From Eggerthellaceae bacterium (lineage in GTDB: Bacteria > Actinomycetota > Coriobacteriia > Coriobacteriales > Eggerthellaceae): a stretch of DNA of 25,925 bases. The notes beneath the pieces were generated by a model. The model saw nothing but the letters and a program-made list of their open reading frames with translations, searched no databases and was not told the DNA's origin. Below are positions 23,779 to 25,925 of this stretch, piece after piece; within the stretch, counting starts at the first letter, position 1, and each line of letters starts with the position of its first letter. The DNA lies in NCBI GenBank assembly GCA_900753095.1, contig CAADXT010000110.1, forward strand, positions 1-25,925. Direction: 5' to 3'. The position numbers and the translations under genes are program-made.

Positions 23779-24249
23779 CTACGCTATGAATATATCCAGC
23801 CAGCAAGGCCAAACGAGAGCGAGGGCGAAGGGGAAGGTTTTGTCTTTTCTCGCGATAAGCCAGAACAGCGCAAGCGCTATACCGAATACGGGCACGAGCA
23901 ACAAGTAAGCTTCAAGATTGCTGGGGGCAATGAGCAAACAGCATGCCGCCAGAAGCAGCACGTCTCCCCTGCCTAGCGCGGTAGCGCCTAGCAGCTTCGA
24001 AACCAATGCGCCCAATGCGGCGAGCAACACAGCAACCAAGAGGGAGGCAGGCATCTGAGTTCCCAGCACTTGGAAACCCCATTGCGCTGGCGCCAAGCCC
24101 GAAGCATCGGGAAACAACGATCCTGCCGCAGCAAGAAGGCGCAACGCAACCAGAAAAAGCAGATCTTCCCCGTACACCAGCCGATACCGAACATCGCGAA
24201 CCGTGATAACCGCGAAAACGCAGAGCAAAGCAACCAACAATGCAACCAT
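23779..24249 (-). CDS. A24-family prepilin peptidase-like protein, methylase domain absent
   Basis: A 156-aa membrane protein with about five to six helices. The two catalytic aspartates of the A24 family are visible: Asp19 in VRDVRYRLV (family D-x-R-x-R) and Asp96 in GRGDVLLLA (family G-x-G-D). The C-terminal FPFALAL resembles the (I/F)PFGPFL ending. It lacks the N-terminal methyltransferase domain, as in TadV/CpaA-type enzymes, which cleave leader peptides of type IV or Flp pilins. No pilin or secretion gene is in the window, so its substrate must be elsewhere or the gene may be orphaned. The frame runs back to a GTG at 24282, but GGGAGG lies just before the ATG at 24249, which I use. Confidence 0.8.
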   Translation of the reverse strand: MVALLVALLCVFAVITVRDVRYRLVYGEDLLFLVALRLLAAAGSLFPDASGLAPAQWGFQVLGTQMPASLLVAVLLAALGALVSKLLGATALGRGDVLLLAACCLLIAPSNLEAYLLLVPVFGIALALFWLIARKDKTFPFALALVWPCWLDIFIA

Positions 24250-24562
24250 AAAGCCTCCCAGCAATCCCCTTTTGCTGGGCACACTATGACAGAGAAAACT
24301 GCCGATTTACCTGCGATTTCAATCTTTCTCCTCAAGCTGTGAAGAGTTTCATGGCGCTTTACGGTTTCTTTCGCAGCGCTTTCGCATGCTGCGGCTATGG
24401 CGCCCGAAAAAGACAGGCGCTTTTACCGCAATCCGCTTTGCCTAAAGCCGCTCGGCAGAGGAAGGCAAGCCTCCTTCGCCCCCTCTTCGCACCGCCAAAA
24501 GAGCCAGTCTCCCTTGAATGCCAACAGCACGCTTCGCCATATCGCCAAACCAAGGCATAAAA
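24250..24562. other. Non-coding stretch upstream of the prepilin peptidase
   Basis: About 310 nt without a credible gene. Small open frames on both strands lack ribosome sites or recognisable motifs. A short stem GCGCC/GGCGC followed by TTTT (24400-24424, plus strand) is terminator-like but has no gene to serve. It must hold the peptidase promoter, which I could not identify. Confidence 0.4.
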
Positions 24563-24590
24563 AATGCCGCACCCAAACGGATGCGGCATT
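24563..24590 (-). terminator. Intrinsic terminator of the aldolase transcript
   Basis: AATGCCGCA (minus strand) pairs with TGCGGCATT around a 10-nt loop and is followed by TTTTTTA. It lies beyond the palindromic element that follows the aldolase stop codon. Confidence 0.85.
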
Positions 24591-24602
24591 GCAATTCAAA
24601 AG

Positions 24603-24746
24603 CCCTAGGTTCGCCAGTAAGTCAGCGAGGTCCAGCCCGGTGCCCCCAGGTTCGTGGGATTTCGCGAGCGTAGCGTACTGCGCTACGTGAGTTCGCGAAA
24701 TCCCGCGAAGATGGGGTGCCCGGCTGGGCCGCAGCGTCATCGCGCT
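24603..24746 (-). repeat. Dispersed palindromic 3' element, copy 3 (downstream of the aldolase gene)
   Basis: It begins within 5 nt of the aldolase stop. CGCGATGACGCTGCG opens it on the minus strand, as in the copy after the kinase. GGGATTTCGCGA (24656-24667) pairs perfectly with TCGCGAAATCCC (24693-24704), enclosing CGTAGCG/CGCTACG (24669-24675, 24681-24687). Outer arms CCAGCCCGG and CCCGGCTGG pair imperfectly. The end (minus strand) CTCGCTG...AACCTAGGG matches the end of the kinase copy. A true terminator follows at 24563-24590. Confidence 0.8.
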
Positions 24747-24748
24747 TC

Positions 24749-25687
24749 TTAGAGCGCGAAATTCTTTTCTCCGCGGAACACTGCCTCGGCGTCTTCAACG
24801 CTCCAGTCGCCCAAGGTGATGGCGGAAATTGCGTTGCACAGACGGATTGCTTCCTCGGTGGAACGCATGTGGATGTTGCGGCCCGTGGCGTTACCGCAAG
24901 CGCCACCGATGTGAATCTGGTTGTGCAGCTCGGTGAGGAACACGTTGGCGTCTGCCTTGGAGCCACCAGCGCAAACCAGGCCCGTGCGGCCAGCAGCCTT
25001 AGAAGCAACGGCAAGACCCTCTGCGGAGGTCTGACCCTCTACCTCATGAGGCGGGTTGACCTTTACGAAGTCTGCGCCCAGACACAGAGCAACGCCAGCT
25101 GCGCCAGCGATAAGATCGGGATCCTTTTCGTCGGTAACAGCCTTGCCGCGAGGATAAATCCACAGCACGACCAGAAGGCCTGCTGCATGAGCCTCTGCGA
25201 TGAGCTCGCCAGCTTCAGCCATCATGGTGGATTCGTACTCGGAGCCCAGGTAGATGGTGTAGCCAAGGCCAACGATGTTCACGCCAGCTTCGCGCATAGC
25301 GAGAACAGCTTCCAAATCGTAGAGCTGAGGGCTGTAGGGATCATCCTGAGAACCCTTAACCAGGTTGGTCTTGGAGTTCATCTTGATGAGGTAGTTGATT
25401 TCCGGATAATCAGGAGCGTACTGAGCAACCAAGCCGCGCTGACCAGCCAGAACACCGATGGTGCCCTGAGAGCCGATCTCGAACAGGTGCTCGGGCTCAG
25501 CATCGGAAATGTCGATGCCCTCGCCGTAGAAGTCCTTGTTCAGGTGCTCAACCTTCTGGTCGCAGGCGAAAAGCATCAGGCGACCCGTGCCGCGAGTTGC
25601 CTTCATGTAGTTGTCGATGTACGTCTCACGAGCTTCAGGCATAACGTCCGCAGGGACTTTAACCTGATCACGGGTGATGGTGGGCAT
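24749..25687 (-). CDS. Class I (archaeal-type, DhnA family) fructose-bisphosphate aldolase
   Basis: A 312-aa TIM-barrel aldolase of the DhnA/FbaB type, not the class II zinc enzyme common in bacteria. The N-terminal LFACDQKVEH (family A-C-D-Q-G-x-E-H) and GADFVKVNPP, with the likely Schiff-base Lys, support it. The C-terminal phosphate-binding GGACGNATGRNIHM completes the site. It cleaves fructose 1,6-bisphosphate to triose phosphates or runs in the gluconeogenic direction; some relatives act on other sugar phosphates or in aromatic biosynthesis. The upstream frame to 25729 is excluded because AAGGAGG lies just before the ATG at 25687. It is followed by a dispersed 3' element and a terminator, so it is monocistronic. 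Its promoter is bracketed by an inverted repeat. Confidence 0.9.
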   Translation of the reverse strand: MPTITRDQVKVPADVMPEARETYIDNYMKATRGTGRLMLFACDQKVEHLNKDFYGEGIDISDAEPEHLFEIGSQGTIGVLAGQRGLVAQYAPDYPEINYLIKMNSKTNLVKGSQDDPYSPQLYDLEAVLAMREAGVNIVGLGYTIYLGSEYESTMMAEAGELIAEAHAAGLLVVLWIYPRGKAVTDEKDPDLIAGAAGVALCLGADFVKVNPPHEVEGQTSAEGLAVASKAAGRTGLVCAGGSKADANVFLTELHNQIHIGGACGNATGRNIHMRSTEEAIRLCNAISAITLGDWSVEDAEAVFRGEKNFAL

Positions 25688-25718
25688 AATGTTCCTCCTT
25701 AAAGGCATGAATACACAC

Positions 25719-25763
25719 GATGTCACCATTATATCGCGCTAACGCCGCAGGCGGGGTGACATC
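25719..25763 (-). promoter_or_regulatory. Aldolase promoter bracketed by an inverted repeat
   Basis: On the minus strand the -10 box TATAAT (25728-25733) lies about 40 nt before the aldolase ATG. GATGTCACC (25719-25727) and its exact reverse complement GGTGACATC (25755-25763) flank it, 36 bp centre to centre. The distal copy is part of GTGACATCAC, itself a near-palindrome. No good -35 box is present, so a regulator probably acts here. Confidence 0.55.
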
Positions 25764-25801
25764 ACGCTATTAACCCCGTATACGGCACGCGGGAAAGAAA
25801 A

Positions 25802-25817
25802 AGCCCCCGTTTGGAGG
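25802..25817 (-). terminator. Terminator of the gene at the right edge
   Basis: The minus strand reads GCCTCC, loop AAAC, GGGGGC (one mismatch), followed by TTTTTC. It comes shortly after the stop codon of the partial gene to the right. Confidence 0.6.
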
Positions 25818-25825
25818 CCATATCG

Positions 25826-25925
25826 CTAAAACCATTCGCGCTTTCCGTATACGTAGGTCTGCTCAAATTCGCTTTGGCTTTTCGAGAAGTACACGATAGC
25901 CTCGATTACCGCGATAATCCAGGCC
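25826..25925 (-). CDS. C-terminal fragment of a probable TM2-domain membrane protein (partial)
   Basis: The last 32 codons of a minus-strand gene that continues past the window edge; the stop is TAG at 25826-25828. The readable residues are a hydrophobic helix, AWIIAVIEAIVYF, then SKSQSEFEQTYVYGKREWF. This resembles the end of small TM2/NINE-family proteins, in which a final helix is followed by an acidic/aromatic tail ending in Trp-Phe. Function of the family is unknown. The call rests on a short stretch and could be wrong. Confidence 0.5.
   Translation of the reverse strand, partial: AWIIAVIEAIVYFSKSQSEFEQTYVYGKREWF

Noticed and set aside
24423..24740. 105-codon minus-strand ORF possibly encoding a pilin for the nearby peptidase
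   Set aside because: It runs through the dispersed repeat and the terminator, and has no prepilin leader motif.
25776..25854. Two CCGTATACG palindromes as paired operators
   Set aside because: Short, about 70 bp apart, and one lies inside the partial coding sequence at the right edge; chance is likely.

Overview
The window looks like a chromosomal housekeeping segment of a moderately high-GC actinobacterium, most likely class Coriobacteriia (Eggerthellaceae-like). This is inferred from gene content and order: a single-chain TsaB-RimI-TsaD protein, an fhs-fchA-folD one-carbon cluster, and a tilS-maf-hpt-ftsH-folP/folK-birA series. Coding density is high and most genes lie on the minus strand. 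I see no CRISPR array, prophage, insertion sequence, plasmid origin or toxin-antitoxin locus.

Layout, left to right. (1) 37-3145, minus: tRNA t6A synthesis (tsaE, then the tsaB-rimI-tsaD fusion). (2) 3377-7426, minus: coaX followed by the tetrahydrofolate C1 genes fhs, fchA and folD. The formate-activating and reducing steps (formyl-, methenyl-, methylene-THF) are all present. (3) 7543-9312, plus: a two-component system whose histidine kinase has almost no extracellular loop. (4) 9313-12964: a 463-nt non-coding stretch, bioY (biotin uptake), a MATE exporter, and a divergent mntP manganese exporter. (5) 13030-20043, minus: birA, fused folP-folK, ftsH, hpt, maf, tilS. (6) 20168-21418, plus: a small four-helix membrane protein and a TetR regulator. 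(7) 21516-23671, minus: a HAD hydrolase translationally coupled to an aminotransferase, then tRNA-Leu(CAA). (8) 23779-25925, minus: a solitary A24 prepilin peptidase, an archaeal-type class I fructose-bisphosphate aldolase, and the 3' end of a probable TM2-domain protein.

Two observations stand out. First, FolD has lost two residues of the family's catalytic site: the Lys four residues after the conserved Tyr is Ala52, and the Gln before PLP is replaced. Because it sits next to a separate cyclohydrolase (FchA), it may be a dehydrogenase only. Second, a roughly 135-145-nt palindromic element occurs three times (3204-3346, 9316-9458, 24603-24746). Each copy lies just downstream of a stop codon and in the same orientation relative to that gene, suggesting a dispersed family of 3'-end elements.

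Other signals include terminator-like hairpins inside operons (fhs|fchA and ftsH|folP), a 9-bp inverted repeat bracketing the aldolase -10 box, and a small ORF with a strong ribosome-binding site overlapping the mntP start. All functional calls come from reading protein motifs by eye; no database search was run.
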